The translations under genes were made by a program, and so were the position numbers. Below the pieces are notes generated by a model that saw only the letters and a list, made by a program, of their open reading frames with translations, did no database searches and had not been told where the DNA came from. From the NCBI GenBank assembly GCA_949357655.1, contig CASHTG010000017.1, positions 2,232,001 through 2,296,000 of the forward strand: a stretch of 64,000 bases of DNA. The letters are read 5' to 3'. This document shows, piece by piece, positions 23,789 through 37,281 of the stretch (within the stretch, counting starts at the first letter, position 1; each line of letters opens with the position of its first letter). This DNA comes from Parascedosporium putredinis (lineage: Eukaryota > Ascomycota > Sordariomycetes > Microascales > Microascaceae).

Positions 23789-24996
23789 ATGGATCCGATA
23801 CCCGCCCCCGTCTCCCACACGCAGGGTACCCTCCCAGGCGTATGTGCTTCTTCTAATTCTACCGTCAAGACTCGGATCCTCATCATATCGGACACCCACG
23901 GTATGCGCCCCACCGATAGCCCACCATCCAACCCCGAAACCCTATCTTCCCCTACACGCTATACGGCCACACTGCGACCCGCTCACCGTTCCACCTACCT
24001 TTACCGGCCGTGGATGTCCTTATCCATTGCGGCGATCTCACAAAACGTTCCTCGGCGGAGGAGTACCGTTCAACCATGGCAGCCATTCGACAAGTTCAGG
24101 CGCCCGTCAAAATCATAATCGCCGGGAATCATGACCTTTCTCTGCACCAGCAGTTCGTAAAAGACAACATGAACGAAAACGTCAGCAAGAGCCAACGGGC
24201 CCTGGCTTTCCATGCCGAGGCTAAGCACATTGTCGCCGGTAGCAAGGATGTGACTTACCTAGAGGAGGGTACGCACGAGGTGTCGCTCCCCAACGGTGCG
24301 AGGCTCCGTCTGTATACGAGCCCATGGACTCCCTCTTATGGCGGCTGGGCATTCCAGTACGAAGGCTCCCACAACTTCAGTATACCTGCGGGCATTGACG
24401 TAGCCGTCACACATGGTCCTCCCCTCGGCATCCAGGACTCAGCCTCCAACGGCGACTACGCAGGCTGTCCCATGCTCTTCAATTCCATACAAAAAGCCCG
24501 ACCCCGCATCCACTGCTTTGGCCATATCCATGAGGCTTGGGGTGGCTATTACGCCCATTGGGCTTCGCCTGAGGGCACCCCTTGGCAGCAGGCTACCGGC
24601 TCAGGTCGTAGCCCAGGCGGCAGCCATCCTTCTTATACGAGTGGAACCTACAACGACCTGCACTTTGATTATGATGACTCGAATTCTGATGTCTCAATGC
24701 CAGATGCTCCCCCACGTACCCTCGAAGCCCTTGACCAGGCGCGCTCCCGGGCCGTTGAAACCGTCGACTCGCTGCGACTGCTCGATAAGGACTCGGATAA
24801 GGAGATGGCGCATAAGCGTGAGAGATACGCGCGACATTCGGCCGAGGGCTGCTGTCGTGTCGATGTCTCCCCTGAGGGTGACGCCCCCGTCGAGCGAGGC
24901 AAGCAAACGCTCTTCCTCAACGCGGCGATTCTAGACCGGCGTTACAAGATCGCGCACTTTCCTTGGCTTGTGGAGATCGACCTTCCTATAGCATAG
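23789..24996 (+). CDS. Calcineurin-like metallophosphoesterase (one frame break)
   Basis: The product (about 402 aa) is a two-metal phosphoesterase of the fungal and animal MPPED/UPF0046-like group. The metal-binding motifs appear in order: ISDTHG near residue 35, CGDLT, GNHD, THGPPLGIQD and FGHIHEAWG. The C-terminus has GKQTLFLNAAI and PWLVEIDLP, typical of this group. The substrate is not evident from sequence. The ATG at 23789 gives a short leader before the first motif. Between ISDTHG and the next motif the frame shifts by one; adding one base at a C run near 23950, or at the TT near 23989, yields a continuous linker into LPAVDVLIHCGDLT. An intron in this stretch was considered, but no good donor/acceptor pair preserves the linker. 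There is no signal peptide, so a cytosolic enzyme is likely. Confidence 0.85.
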
Positions 24997-25764
24997 ATTA
25001 GAGAGACAACCGGGCGCATAAAAGGTTTTAAAGGAGGATTCCCCAGGTACCCTCTACCCCCAAAAGCCTATCTAATATAGAGGTCGGTTTCTTTTCTTGG
25101 AGAGGGAGTGAATAGATTTGCTAGACAAGATACGAAGTGTGCAGTATATATGAAGCGGAAATTGAGACGAACGGCCCCAACCTCATAGGCGTAGGGTAGA
25201 AAGTAAGCGACGGGAAGAACGATCTCCCCACGAGACGCAGCCTTGGAGACATACATCCATAGATGTTGAGAAAAGACGCCAGCTCCGAAGAGGGGTGAGG
25301 GCGTTCTGTAACCCGTCAAGCTAGATGTTGATAAAAGCACCTGACATCGAAGACGAGGTGCCTGTTTTCGTCAAAACCACTCGGAATCTTTTCCTCTCCA
25401 ATACATTAACTCCGTGCATGCCTAGAGCGAGGGCAGGTTATCTTAGAGGGAGAGAGAGGTCGAAAAGAAAGCCACTTCATTATCAATTCCTAGTTACTAC
25501 AAGTGTCAGGGCGTTCGTCATGTGCCATGACGGTTCCCAACATAAAAACATCTAATTCCTCCTTGTCCTCTTTTGGCCAACGGAAAAAAAAAAACAAGGC
25601 TAATCATTTCATATTCCACATTAAACGGTGCGGTGGACATTCAAGGCGTCTCTGCTCCCAACACAATACGTTGCACGGGCTTCCACCGCCACTGAACGTA
25701 CGCGCGACCAAGAGTACTACCCTGGCTAAGCCAAGACCCTACTGTTTGCAAGTGAAGAACTCGC
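24997..25764. other. 0.8 kb gap between convergent genes
   Basis: 3' flanks of the plus-strand phosphoesterase gene and the minus-strand CFEM-like gene. I see no coding sequence or repeat here. Confidence 0.6.
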
Positions 25765-26492
25765 TTAGAGAGCGAAGAAGGCAGCGAGGAAGGCAGCACC
25801 GCCGAAGATGGCGTTGATGGAAGCACCAGAGCCAGCATCGTTGTTTGAGTCGGAATCGGAACCAGAGCCAGAATCGGAGCCAGAGCCCGAGCCCGAGCCC
25901 GAGCCGGAACCAGAGCCGGAACCAGAGCCTGAGCCTGAGCCAGTAGGAGAAGGACCGGAGCCGGTGTTAGTGACGGTGGTGTTGGAGCCCGAGCCGCCAG
26001 AGGGAGTGGAGGATGAGGTGTCGCTTGGCTTGGTATCGTCGTCGGTGGGAGTGGCACTGGCACTGTCAGAGCCCGAGGGGCTGCCACCAGCACAGAGCGC
26101 GGTTCCGGCCTGGGCGGCGGCGGCAAGCTCGGCGGGGTCAGTGCAAGAGGTAGTTAGGCACGTAATAAGGGTGGCATCAGTGCCGAGCTTAGCGAGGTTG
26201 GCTTCGGTGCAAGCGCAGGCGGTATCAGAGATATCGCAGCCGATGCTAGCGATACCGGCGGTGATGCAGTCAACCTGTTGATTGCGGCAAACGTCAGTCT
26301 CGGTCACGGTTCACTGCTTTGGGGGATGACAGCTTGGGACTCAACCCGAAGTGACGGCGCCACCCGGAGTGTTGAGGATAGGGAAAGAGGACAATCACAT
26401 ACAGCGCAATGGGGGATAGAATCACCGAAAGGGTTGTCGTGGGCGGAGGCGAGACCGGCGAGGACAGCGAGGGTGGCGGTGGTGTACTTCAT
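25765..26492 (-). CDS. CFEM-like GPI-anchored cell-surface protein
   Basis: Exon 1 (26403-26492) encodes a clear signal peptide (MKYTTATLAVLAGLASA) followed by FGDSIPHCA and a GTATGT donor. The second exon encodes a cysteine-patterned region, VDCITAGIASIGCDISDTAC followed by AC, TC and SC residues, matching the CFEM fold of fungal cell-wall and heme or iron-scavenging proteins. It is followed by a Ser/Thr/Asp linker, an (SG)n tract and a hydrophobic C-terminal tail (AIFGGAAFLAAFFAL) that fits a GPI-anchor signal. The protein is therefore expected on the plasma membrane or in the wall. The splice acceptor is uncertain: after the obvious AAAGCAG the phase meets TGA, whereas CGAG just before ACT GAC GTT keeps phase. 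A lost base near the junction is possible. The spacing of the first cysteines is slightly atypical for CFEM. Confidence 0.75.
25860..25950 (-). repeat. Ser-Gly dipeptide coding repeat
   Basis: Imperfect hexamer repeats of the GAGCCN/GAACCA type on the plus strand encode about fifteen consecutive Ser-Gly pairs in the linker before the GPI signal of the CFEM-like protein. This is a probable length-variable wall-spanning spacer. Confidence 0.8.
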
Positions 26493-29400
26493 TTTGGCTG
26501 AGTTGTGTTGGCGAAAACGCGATTGTCTTGTTTTGTTCCTTGCGGATGGGTATGAGATTGTTGGTCTTTAGGAAATTGAAAGCTGACAGCAACGAAGAAA
26601 TGGGATGGAGAAAAAGGACAGGAAAAGAAAGGAGAGGAAAAGGGAAAGCGCGAGGTTCTTGTACTTTTTCCCACCTCTTCCTTCTCTTGTTGGAGGGGAA
26701 TATCACCGCCCTCGTTCGTTCCTGCTCGGGGACATGTCACTTGAAGTGAGTAGCTACTTGTAATTTGCTCGTCGTCCCACGGACGGGCTATTGCTCGCTG
26801 CACCAATCTCCGCCCTGTCCCAATTTCCTTGTTCACCATTATCCAGACTCCCAGCCCACACCCGCCCATTCCCGCCCCGGATTAGCTCCCAGTTGCTGGG
26901 ACAGTGAGCTGGAGCACACGCCAACGCGAGAGCTCAGGTGAAATTGATGCGACATCCGGCGGTCGATGCAATACCACGCTGCTCTGTAGTGCCAGGCGAC
27001 AAATCAGCCTGCATTGAGAATGAATGCAGGAGGTTCGAGGTACTTCGTTGATTTTTTGATTTTTTATATACACACCCTCAACAAAGTGACAGCCAATCAA
27101 TTCCTCTCCCCTTTTGCCACTCCCCTCTCCCCTGACAGGCAGGCCCACGAGTTCAGCTACAAGTATTACAAGTAGATCACTGATCAATTATTGCGCTGTC
27201 TTCTTGGTCTTCCTTTTCTGTTGATTCTTCCCAGTGCTCTTTGTTGTGTATAACCAAATATTGATTCCCATAAGTACATCAGGGTCCAGCGCTCGATGGG
27301 AAACAAGCACGGCTGGGACCAACTTAGCCAATTGATTTGTGATCTCCGTCCGACTCACTACAGCCCGACCCCAACCGTTTGAGTCCGCTCTCAAGCCTGG
27401 TTATCCTCTTGATCTGCATTCTTTGGACTGTCTTGGACTGTGGCTGATCCCAAACCCTCTCACGGGGTACTAGCGTTGATCGATAAATAGTTGTCGCATC
27501 CATCTCATCATTCAGGGTCGCCCCCAACGCTCCCTCTCTGGTTTTTTTTTTTTTACTCCTTGCATGCGATTTCAATGGCCACTACTTGTAGACTTTGAGA
27601 GGTTTGCGTCCAACCAAACCAGCTCTTGGGATGCTCTGAGATTGGGTGGGCAAGGTGGGGCATGATGGGCGACTGGGCATGATTCCTAAGCCGAGTTGGA
27701 CCAATCTAGCCAAAAGGCTCTTCGCGTTCTCTCCACTAGGCAGTTTTGGAGCAGGGTGGAGAACCCTGAATCACAGCACCCTTGGTGTGATGGGTTTATA
27801 ACCAGTGGGACACTGAGCTCAGACGAGATGAGTGGCCACCCAAGCTGGCAAGCTGGAGGAAGCTAGTAGATAACTGGATGTCAAGTGCCCACGCTCTCCG
27901 AGTGGTACATCAGCACAACACAAAGTCGGGCCACCAACCGAGGTACTGAGGTATCGAACACGACATGGGCAAGAAGGGCAGGGTGCTCCCCGCCTCTCAT
28001 CAAGAGGTATCCGACGATCTTGGTCGTGGGGTCTCGCCCACCCCGAATGAGTTCCCCTGAACCTTGAAGCTCCGCGCCAGGTTTCGAATTCCCACTAAAG
28101 GCAAGCCGCAGGGCCCACTAGGCAATGCCCAAAACTTGCAAACCAAGCCATCCACCATCACTTTTCTCGCAAACTCCATACCAACCTTGCCAACCAAGTA
28201 CACCAGCTTGACCAATATTGGAGTGAATACATCCTGGCTTGCCTGGATGCGCAAGGGAGAGAATCGCTGATCCCCGGGCAGATGTGATCGACAAGGTGGT
28301 TCCCTCCCAAATCGGCAGGAAACAACTCAAAGGAACGAAACAAAGGAGAAAGGACGAAGCGGGTGCGATTCGAAGGTGCAGCCGGTGGATGGAAAACTTG
28401 CTCAGTCCGCACTGAAAGCAAGTGCCAACGCTCTTAACCGAATCAATGGTAATGATTTCGTGCCTCGTGTGTTAAATCCTCGTCTCAATAACATAAGCGA
28501 GCCTCTCTTTCCTCTTTTCCGCCGTTTCCCGTTTCCGTCCATCCCTCTTGTATGCAGTAGGTCTTGTCGTACTAGCAATTCCTCTAGTTCTAGTGCTCCA
28601 TCGTACAAAACATGGCAAGCTTTAGTTGTTTACGAGACCACCTGCAGCACGCCTCATGCACGATTCCGGAGGTTCCACGTAAGCTTTTCCCGAGAAGCTC
28701 GTTTGGCGGCTCCGCATGGAAGCAGCGAGTATTCTACATTCGAGTTCTTGTCCCGACCGCCTCTGATTAAGAGCTGGCCCTTATTAATCAATGTGGCGGG
28801 GGATGTGAAGAATGGTGCTCTTTGAAAATTTCCACTTGAGGTCTCTGCCTGCCGAAGGCCATGGTGCCCAGTCCCCTTCCGATAGACAAACATAAAGCTC
28901 GGGTACTTCAAGCCGTCGATCTCTGCCGCGCTTCCGGATCGGTAAGGGGCCGAGTGAACTTTCTGGCTATCGAGAACGTAGAAAAGCAAGGTGTGGCTGG
29001 TTGTTGATAGGCCTTATGCTAGTCAGGGGGAACCAGCAAGGAAGGGGCGAGGTACGAAGCAGCAACAGACAACAACGACAGATGCCACTGCGGACTCGAA
29101 ACGAGACATCGAATTATGGATTGATTGATGTCTACAAGTATTGTGTTCCGTCCCAGCGACGGGGCTAGAAATTGGTGGTTGGCGATTACACGACTTGTAT
29201 GTTCTCCCATTCGCCACCTCACCCAAGTGGACTGGATTCTGAAGCATTCGCGTTATTGGGTCCTCCTCTTCTGGCTCGAGCGACTCCGGTTATCACCTCT
29301 CGTCCAACCAATGCGCACACCCTTCGTTGAGCCCGTGAACCTTTCTCTCGGAATGCAAGTTTGGCAAGTTTGTTCGAAAACCAAGCGTGCGTTTCTCAGG

Positions 29401-31656
29401 GGGCCACCCTCAAAAGAGTGATCTTCAAAGCCTGGACCTTGTCCTTGAAACTAGAACGAAAACATGCTGAGGAGGCCATGTCGCGCGACTTCGACAATCC
29501 CTTCTTCTTCAACTCTCTGAGGTTGGGATGAGAAACCCCGGTCTCAATTGAAAACTTCCTAGAGAGCAGAGTCCCCCTCCCCCTACAAGCGCACTTCATC
29601 TGTCACACGTCCTTGGTCGACTCGACGATTCCGAGTCAATGCCATCGAACCTTTCATCTTGCCAATTTCCCCACGCTGAATCATGAAAGGGCACGGTACG
29701 AGCGGCCTCGAGACGCCTTACAAAAAGAGGAGAAAGAATGAAAGAATAAGAAAAAAGCCTACAGGCCAAAAGAGAGCCTTGACTAACTAACCTTTCATGA
29801 TCTGCCAACAATTTCTCACGATGTTAGTACTTCGTCTCAATCCCGCCGATGACACAGTCTTCTTTCTTTCTTTAAAAAGAATACATAAAAATACAAATAT
29901 AAAAATCTAGAATATGGATAAGCCCCTCGAGCGCTGAACACTCTTGACACGTTCCCAAGCGTTCAATACTTGGCTATGCCAGCTCACGCTGCAACCAGCC
30001 CGGTCGCCCCTCATGAGTTACTACAGCATACACTAGGTAATCCCTGTCCGTTGTGGCTTGCACCTTCCGGGCCTGTCATATTTTACGGATTATTAACAAT
30101 CTGGCACGCTCAGCTCACAAGAGCCTTGAAGCACAGCTACGTGTGCTGCGCCATCCATAATTCACCCAGTTTAGTTAGGTCCACAATCCTCGCTAGGATT
30201 CATCATGCTGTGGAGTTGGTCTTGTGGATAGGATGGGACCCGTGGCTGGCATTGTCTACGCAGAATGTGCAAGTACTACCGAGGTATGTATCGTCTTCTA
30301 CGCTCTCAACAGCTGGGGCGGCTTCATCATCAACGACAAGCTAGATATGTTCGATAGACCATCGCCACATCCTTCCGGGGCCAAGCCTCGGCGGAGGACC
30401 ACCCGTGAGATCTTAGATCTTAACAGCCACCCAACCTACGTGTGTATTTTGATCCATGAGGTCGTCAAAAGGGATGAGCAAGGGAGGAGAGACATGAGTG
30501 TACTACGGCTTGAAAGGCCCATCGCCCGTCCTCCGCCATCGCCATCAAAGCAAGAGGTAAACGCCATCGATAACCCCTACCACGGATTAGGGATGACAAC
30601 CTTTGGGATATGCGATGAGCATGCCTGTGACGCTTGTTGTCGATATCTCATCACCTCCCTTGGAGCCTTATCCTCGAAGGATGGGGGCGGATTTTCCTAT
30701 ATTAGATAAGGCCTTTCCCAGAATTGGACCCTCGGGCCTCGTTCGAACATAGGTTGCCTTGTGGCACCCGTGCCGTATGGGACCAAAGCCGAGCAGCAAC
30801 AAGATTCTGCCTTTGCTCCGCTCGCCTCACGGGGCAGCTACTCATATGCCTGTCTATTATTTACTACTCCTTCTCCCTATTTTTCTCTCTGTGAGGCTCG
30901 ACGACGGTATGATCTCCGAGGGACCTACTCCTCCAGGGATCCACCCTTCCACCGCTTTCGGATCCCGCTTCTTGTGCCCGGCAGCTATAGGCGCATGAGC
31001 GCCCCATCAGGCTCCCCCAGCCTCGAAGGAAAATGCCTTGGAGCCTGGGCTTTTTCTTCTCTACTCCTATGGGGTCAGTCCTCTCCTCAGGGCCAGGGTT
31101 GGTGTTTCTCACCTTCCAGGAGATTCTTCTTCCGGCTAGTTCAAAGGCGGCCCGACGTGTCCGCGGAACCGCCTTGCACACTCGCGTTTTGTCTAGTCCA
31201 TAGCCCGCCATGGGCTCTCAATAAAGACACTCCATATGAGCCCTAGAGGACGATGCAGGAAGGGCGGGCTGAGTCTAGACTTCGCCCCTCTCCTCGCAGG
31301 AAGGGCGTAATTGACCTATCTATGGATTCATAACCCAAAGAGCACTGTTTACGAAGGTAGATGCATCAACTATTACCCCGATCTGGAGATAAGAATGTGA
31401 TAAGGTTGTCATTCTTTTTCTCATCCGCCGCATTAAAAACCCTGCCACCCAAACTATATATCAAGATAACGCCGTAGGTTCAAGTCAAACAAACAGCCTA
31501 AGAAACCCCCATCTCTTTTTCTCGCACATTTGACCCTTCGCCCCTCATGACCATCAAAATGCCTACCTCGATATAGGGATTTAAAACTATAGGCTATGAG
31601 TGGTCGCTGGTCCCCCAACGCGTTCAGGTTTCATCCCTATGGGGAAGGGACACAGA
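26493..31656. other. 5.2 kb gene-poor region
   Basis: No supported gene. Several open frames of 60-160 codons (for example 28376-28825, 28654-28989, 30224-30709 and 30761-31246) overlap on both strands and show no domain. The 30224 frame has no ATG at its start. The left 0.5 kb should hold the CFEM gene promoter, which includes purine-rich stretches near 26.6 kb. Confidence 0.5.
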
Positions 31657-32819
31657 CTATGGCTGTCCTTGAGCCTGAAAGTTCTCCTCTGCAGTGCCAT
31701 TTACATGGCCTCCTACGAGGGTCTCGAGAAGATCGGGATCCCGCACCATTGGGATGGTGATGGGTGACCCGTTCAAATATCCCACCGGGCCGGTATGAAA
31801 TGCGACCCCGGGGTATCCAGAGTCCAACGATTGGGATCGGGGAACCGGAACATCCATGCGGTTGCGGGCAGACATGCTGAGATCATCATCGTCACCTTTC
31901 AGGGCCCCTCTGCCACGTTGCTCTGAGGCGTGGCGTGTGAAAAGAGTTTTCGAAGCAGACCTTCTCGCCTCGGGCCTGTATTCTGGCTGAGATCTCTACG
32001 TCTGCCCATGTACAAGTAATCGTCGTCCGAATCGATGTCTGCCAGGTCCGGGCAGGAAAGTCGGGTGCGTCGGGCCATTGAAGACTCCAGGGGACTTCCG
32101 AGCACAAAAGGGTTTAGGGTAACCGCCGGGCCGCAAGGCACGTAGGGCGTGGTTGATGGTGAGAGAGCATAGTTATCGTCGCAAAGGTCTTCGAGATCAT
32201 CTTCCAGATTTCGGGACGGCCCCGGGGTTTCAAAGGGATTAGTGATAAATTTCGGGGTCGCCGCCTGGACTTGATGAGTATCGCCTTTCTTTGGCCTAGG
32301 GGTTGAGGATTCCTCATCCAATACCGCAGACAAGCTGATTCCTCCTTCTCCTCGCGGGATGGGCGATCCAACGGTGCTGTTGGCCGGGGTATACAGTTCC
32401 TCGTCCCACTCCTGAGATGGGTGAGAAGACCGCCTCTCTCCTTCCGTCTTCTTCACATCTCCCTTGGCAAGGGATTCTAGAAGGCAGTGTTTGAGCTTGG
32501 TCAGGTGTTCTATCTGGCTGAGAGCCGATTCCCTGGATGGGATGGCGATGGTGGGAGATTTGGATACGCCACTCTCCAGATGTGTCGACAAGAGTGCCTT
32601 CTCAGCCTCGATGTCATACCGATCTAACTCTGGAGCCTCGTTGATAGCCTCCTTCTCCGGAAGACTTGTGGCGGCAAGGCCTCCTTTCCGGGCGCACTGA
32701 GGACTAAGGACTTGACCTCCACCAGCATTAAAGCTACCTTCTCGCCCGACGACTTGCGTGTGTGAGTATGCTCTCTGGAGCACCAAGCCCTCGGTTTGGG
32801 CTTCCCTACCGAACGCCAT
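31657..32819 (-). CDS. Disordered hypothetical protein (one frame break, start uncertain)
   Basis: The first in-frame ATG is at 32819 (MAFGREAQTEG), giving about 387 aa after one repair. The frame stays open upstream of it and looks coding (LQCYFPDLTKEE), to a TAG near 32948, so the true start may be further upstream behind an intron or another lost base. The protein is acidic and Ser/Pro-rich, with a LEDDLEDLCDDNYALSP stretch and DIDSDDDYLYMGRRRDLS near the C-terminus. The frame breaks at a C run (plus strand) near 31905; adding one base joins EGLLRKLFSHA through GALKGDDDDLS to a final segment ending NFQAQGQP. I do not recognise the family. Steady codon composition over more than 1 kb and a clean repair at a homopolymer support a real gene. 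Confidence 0.6.
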
Positions 32820-32948
32820 GATTTCTTCTTTCGTAAGATCTGGAAAGTAGCACTGGAGGTTCGTGTCGGGAACTTGGGGGTCTGTTTCCGTGGGCAATGT
32901 TTTCGGCGCTGCTATATATGGTGGAATGGATTTCGGTCGGTCCCTCTA

Positions 32949-35900
32949 GGCTGTCCTCTTCTACCTCACGGAGGAGAAGACTTGGGAAGGGGGTGATTAT
33001 GTATGTTGTCGTTTTGATGGGCAGTTTCGCGGCCCGAATCAACCTTAACCCAGGCAAGGGATGGCTTTTGGCTGGGTATGCCGGTGCATCAAGTAGTAGG
33101 AACAACTTGAATGGACCGAGCAGGGTGGATACAGGCTAATAAATAGAGTATGGGGGATAGACATGGGGTACTGATCGTGACCAGCATCATCTGGCAGCCA
33201 CGAAGAGTCCGGGGAAGTAAGAGACTCTCTCCACAGCTAGGTCTCAAGTCCCTCCCTCAGAGTCTCCTTACCTTGCGACTACAAGTAGTTGCTTCCTATG
33301 CTTTCCACTTGCCCATTTCACCCTAGACAAATGCCAATCCGACCGAGTTGCCACCCCATGTTGTCTTCTCCCAAGGTTGCGCGCTATCCTCCCACTACAG
33401 ACTCTTGGAAATCCTACATATCTCTCCACAGAGCATCGTCATCATGTTGGAGGCAGGCCTGGACCACGTGGATTGGCTCCCATTCACTACACTGGACACT
33501 GGCTGCGCTTTCGCTTTCGAGTAGGCCTTCTAAGCCTTGAGGGACTCCGCAAAGATGCAGGTCTCACCTTAAATGAGGGCACCGGCCAATCTGGGGGAAT
33601 GAAAAGCAAGGAACAGCGCATCGAGCTACTTCAATGTATTGACCGCCAAAGAGAAGGGAGTTTCTGGCCAGCCGCCAAAGTATCTTGTGGGTGATGTTTC
33701 GGAGTTGTTGTCGTGGAGAGGTAGGCTTGTGTGCTCGTCAGTATTACCTGTCGGCGCCCTGGCTGGTCCGAACATGGACTGGTTGTCAAGCATCAATGAT
33801 GGAGGAACAGCCACCCCGTTGGAGCTAATTTTTGGTCCACCTCTAGCTACACTCTTTCCACGGGATGTGCAAGGCGCCATCTCCTAGCTGAAAGCTACGC
33901 CATTTGCCAGCAACCGTGATGCAAATGAATGGATGGATCCATTCCATGTGCTCTTCGCCGTCGAAGGAGTAGCGTAGCCTCCCCTTTCAACAATTTCTCC
34001 TAAAAGCCTAATTCCCCGAGAAAAGATACACAAGAGGGAAGAAAAACCGTTGGCCCGTTTATTATTGGTTCTTTTTATACATCCACATGACCGAGACACC
34101 CTTTTTTCTTTTCTTCGTCATTGTTGAAGAGTCAGGTAAAGGGAGAAAACGACCTCCCGATCGCCCTCTGCTGAACTTGCGAGTCCGAAGTGAATGGAAT
34201 AGATCGATCATCTGTTCGGGTGTGGGGATCAGGTGAAGAGCGGGATCATGCAAGTGGCATAATCATGCGCAAGACCACTTGATTGTGAAATGTTCTGATT
34301 TTAGCGGCGGCGAAACAAAAGTCCACTAAGAGTTGAAGATCTGCCTTGATTGCCCTTTTCTAGAATTCTTGTATTCTTATGGCTCATAAAAAGGTCCACC
34401 CCCGAGATGTCTCCAATAGTAGGTGATTCGGTGAGTGTGTAACTAGGACATCTATTAAAAGAAGAAGGGCGAAATGAGTTGCTATCAAGCTAGAGCTGAG
34501 GAGTAACCACTTTTCATTAAGATTGTTTTCGAAGGCAGACTGTGAGAGCTGTAAGAAGTTCTTGAGTTACGTAGGTGTATGAAACGTTCAGTATGAGGGA
34601 GCATCAATATCATTACATGGCCCCGAGGAGAACCTTGTTCATCATGGGCGAGACTGTCCGGCTTACTTCTTGCGGTGCTTGTAGCGGTTGTCGTGTTCCC
34701 TTTTTCTACTCCGAGACAACCTAGCCATCATTGATTGTATGTGGGTTTTATCTCCCACACAAAAATAGTTTGCGCTTTTGCTCTCTTTCCTCCCTACCAA
34801 ATAGAAAATCCTGTTTGGAGTGGAAGGGGAATCCGCCGTCACGTTTGCGAGGTAGTAGGGATCTGGGTTTTGCAGAGAACATCAACGATCAAATAGTTGT
34901 AATCGCTGGGGTGAATGTGGACTGGAAGCGATTCTACTGTATATACGATACCGGCCACCACGGTCGGACGATCTGTGACTGTATGAAACCTAGCTTAACA
35001 TTAGAATCTATATACGACCATCAGGCATAGAAAAACGAGTCAGCCTGGTAATGTGAGAGACACCACACTTCTAAGTTATAGCGTAAGGTTCTTTTCTTGA
35101 TATTCCCCTTGTCCACCAGCCTCGGCGCGTGCCGCCAAACTCAAGTTTAATTCCGCCACGGAATGAACGGCACCCGTTGTCCATTCTAGGAAAGCATCAG
35201 GTTCAACTATTGCCATCTGTGGGCCAATAACGCTTTGAGTAATGGGTACTGCCATGGCCGTTCTTTGGATACCAGGCCATTTTTGCCAGTCGGCGGTTTA
35301 GGTGTCGTCATCGAAAGATCCTCGCGCGATTCTCTTTATTTTTCGGAAAACAGAGTCCGAAAGCCAGGGCTAAAGGAGAATGAAGAGATTTGGTCGTCGA
35401 TGAGCTCTGTGAACCCAACGCACCATTTGCGGTGCGTATTCCGGAGACAGCACACAGCCAGTTTATACTACCTTGGTAATTCACCCCGCATCTATCGGAT
35501 CGCTACAGGGTCGATCGAGGGTTCGCGCATGTGGGGGTACAGTAATCTTTTTTTCGGTTCGTTTATCTGGTTTGGGGATTGGGGAAATGTGGGATGGTTT
35601 GAGATGTCCTTGGGGCCATGGTATGCCGCAAGCTAGAAAGATCTACACGGCTGCCGGAGGACGGCGTTGTCGCGGAATATGAACCCGCCAGCCCCGGCCT
35701 CAACCTCCGTTGTCCCCTCTAAAAAGACTTTAACGATGGGGTCACAAAAGGGCACTACGGTCGAGCCTACAATGGATGTAGGCCTCTCACTTCAAACCGT
35801 GCTATTTTTACCAATCGATGCTATGTATCTGTTGCCTTATCCTGAGACTGTGAACGCCGTGGCTGATAGTTGGAACATTAGTTTTTACTGAGGGAGCGAC

Positions 35901-37281
35901 TCGCCGCTCGTGTTGGCGTTCAACAGATACATCCAGTACCCCTCAATAATGGATGCAACAATGGAGGTACCTTATAGATTATCCCGAGGGGGCGACAAGG
36001 CCAGATGCAAATTAGCTAAGTGTCCTGCTGCGGGTTCCACCTACGGTCTAATCAATACACGTGAAGATTGATAGAGGGAGGTAGTTCCTGGCGTGAAGTC
36101 TGTCTATGGCCGTTTCAGTTCGTTGATGTCAGCAGTGGGGACGGGGCTCTCGATGTACAAGCCCTCCCAAACCCTTTCCCCCCTCTTCAGTCCCGTCTTC
36201 TTTACATGTAACTTCCGGCAATTGCTCGTGTAGCGACTCTGCTTTCAGGAGCTGGGCCTCGTCTCTCTTCCGTGAACGTTTAGGGTTGGCGAATGGGCGT
36301 CTAGACATCATGGTCTGAGTGGGGTTCGCGATAGGATAAAAATGGACCTGCAAGGAGGCTAACGTCTAAGAGCAGCGTTCTTTAAGTTCATCGCCTGCTC
36401 TTCATTTGCCCTGGTCGGCCGGAGGCTTGGCCTGCCGGAGACCTTGAGCGGAGCTACATCGGCCCTTTGGTCTAGTCCTGAGCCTCTACAAGCTGGGTGT
36501 TGGGGCAAAACACGGTAATTGATGTGACACTTGGCTAGAAACCTAGAGCCGCTCAGAGCTGATCCTGGATACGCCCTTTAAACACTATGCTGAGAGCTGT
36601 GGAGGTGGCGTGAGATTAATTGATCAAAGGCCAAGGGAATCTCGTCTCGAATTCATCGGGGAGCCGTTGACTTCACTAGCGGCTTGTGCGTTCCGTTCCA
36701 TCAGCGCCTCAGGTACGCTCTGCAGCTCAAATCCGACGTACCTGGTGGGAGATGGATGGGCTGACGAGTTGGTCCAGTTCAGGCTAACGAGCACGTTATC
36801 GATCCTGCTAGCTATGGCAACTTAAATACCTAATGTTTCACAGTAGCTGCGCATCATTTCAAATTGAATTGGGATTGGTTGAGAACGTGATTTTGATATA
36901 GAAAGTATGGAAATTGGGTATTGATGTTAAAAACTCCTCTCCTTCAGCACGATCAGGACCAAGACCGCCACTGCTCAGTCGAATGATGTTTGCGGGATCC
37001 GTCAGAAAGACAGATACAAAATTACTATTATCAGGACAAGCTACACTCTCCAATAAGAGGCAGGCCGTCTCACACGGTTACACGATAGGGTAAACATATG
37101 CTTCCACTTGAACCACAATAGCTAGCACCACAACACATGGCACCCTAGGGGAGCAGAGCGAATGCAGAAAACGAAGAAGGAAAAAAGGAAAGAGGTGAGG
37201 GGCAGAAGAAAAAAGGGAAAAACCCCTCCGTCGAGTAAGTTCATTCCGTTTTCATTCTTCTTAAAGCCGGACCAGGCAGCC
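32949..37281. other. 4.3 kb gene-poor region
   Basis: No supported gene. Short open frames (for example 35235-35636 and 34731-35030) lack domains. The sequence near 33930 carries an ATGGATCCAT palindrome. The right end (36.8-37.28 kb) is the 3' flank of the siderophore transporter gene. Confidence 0.5.

Noticed and set aside
23900..24009. Intron in the metallophosphoesterase gene between the first two metal motifs
   Set aside because: A GT is present, but no acceptor with a good branch site restores the frame while keeping the linker before PAVDVLIHCGD; a single lost base explains the sequence better.
29085..29115. Possible tRNA T-loop box on the minus strand
   Set aside because: A GTTTCGAGTCC-like string is present, but no T-stem, anticodon arm or acceptor stem can be formed around it.
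30224..30709. 161-codon plus-strand open frame
   Set aside because: It starts at a non-ATG codon, shows no domain, and has no sign of neighbouring exons.
31400..31495. Possible tRNA around a GGTTCAAGTC string
   Set aside because: The upstream 70 bases do not form a cloverleaf and lack an A-box.
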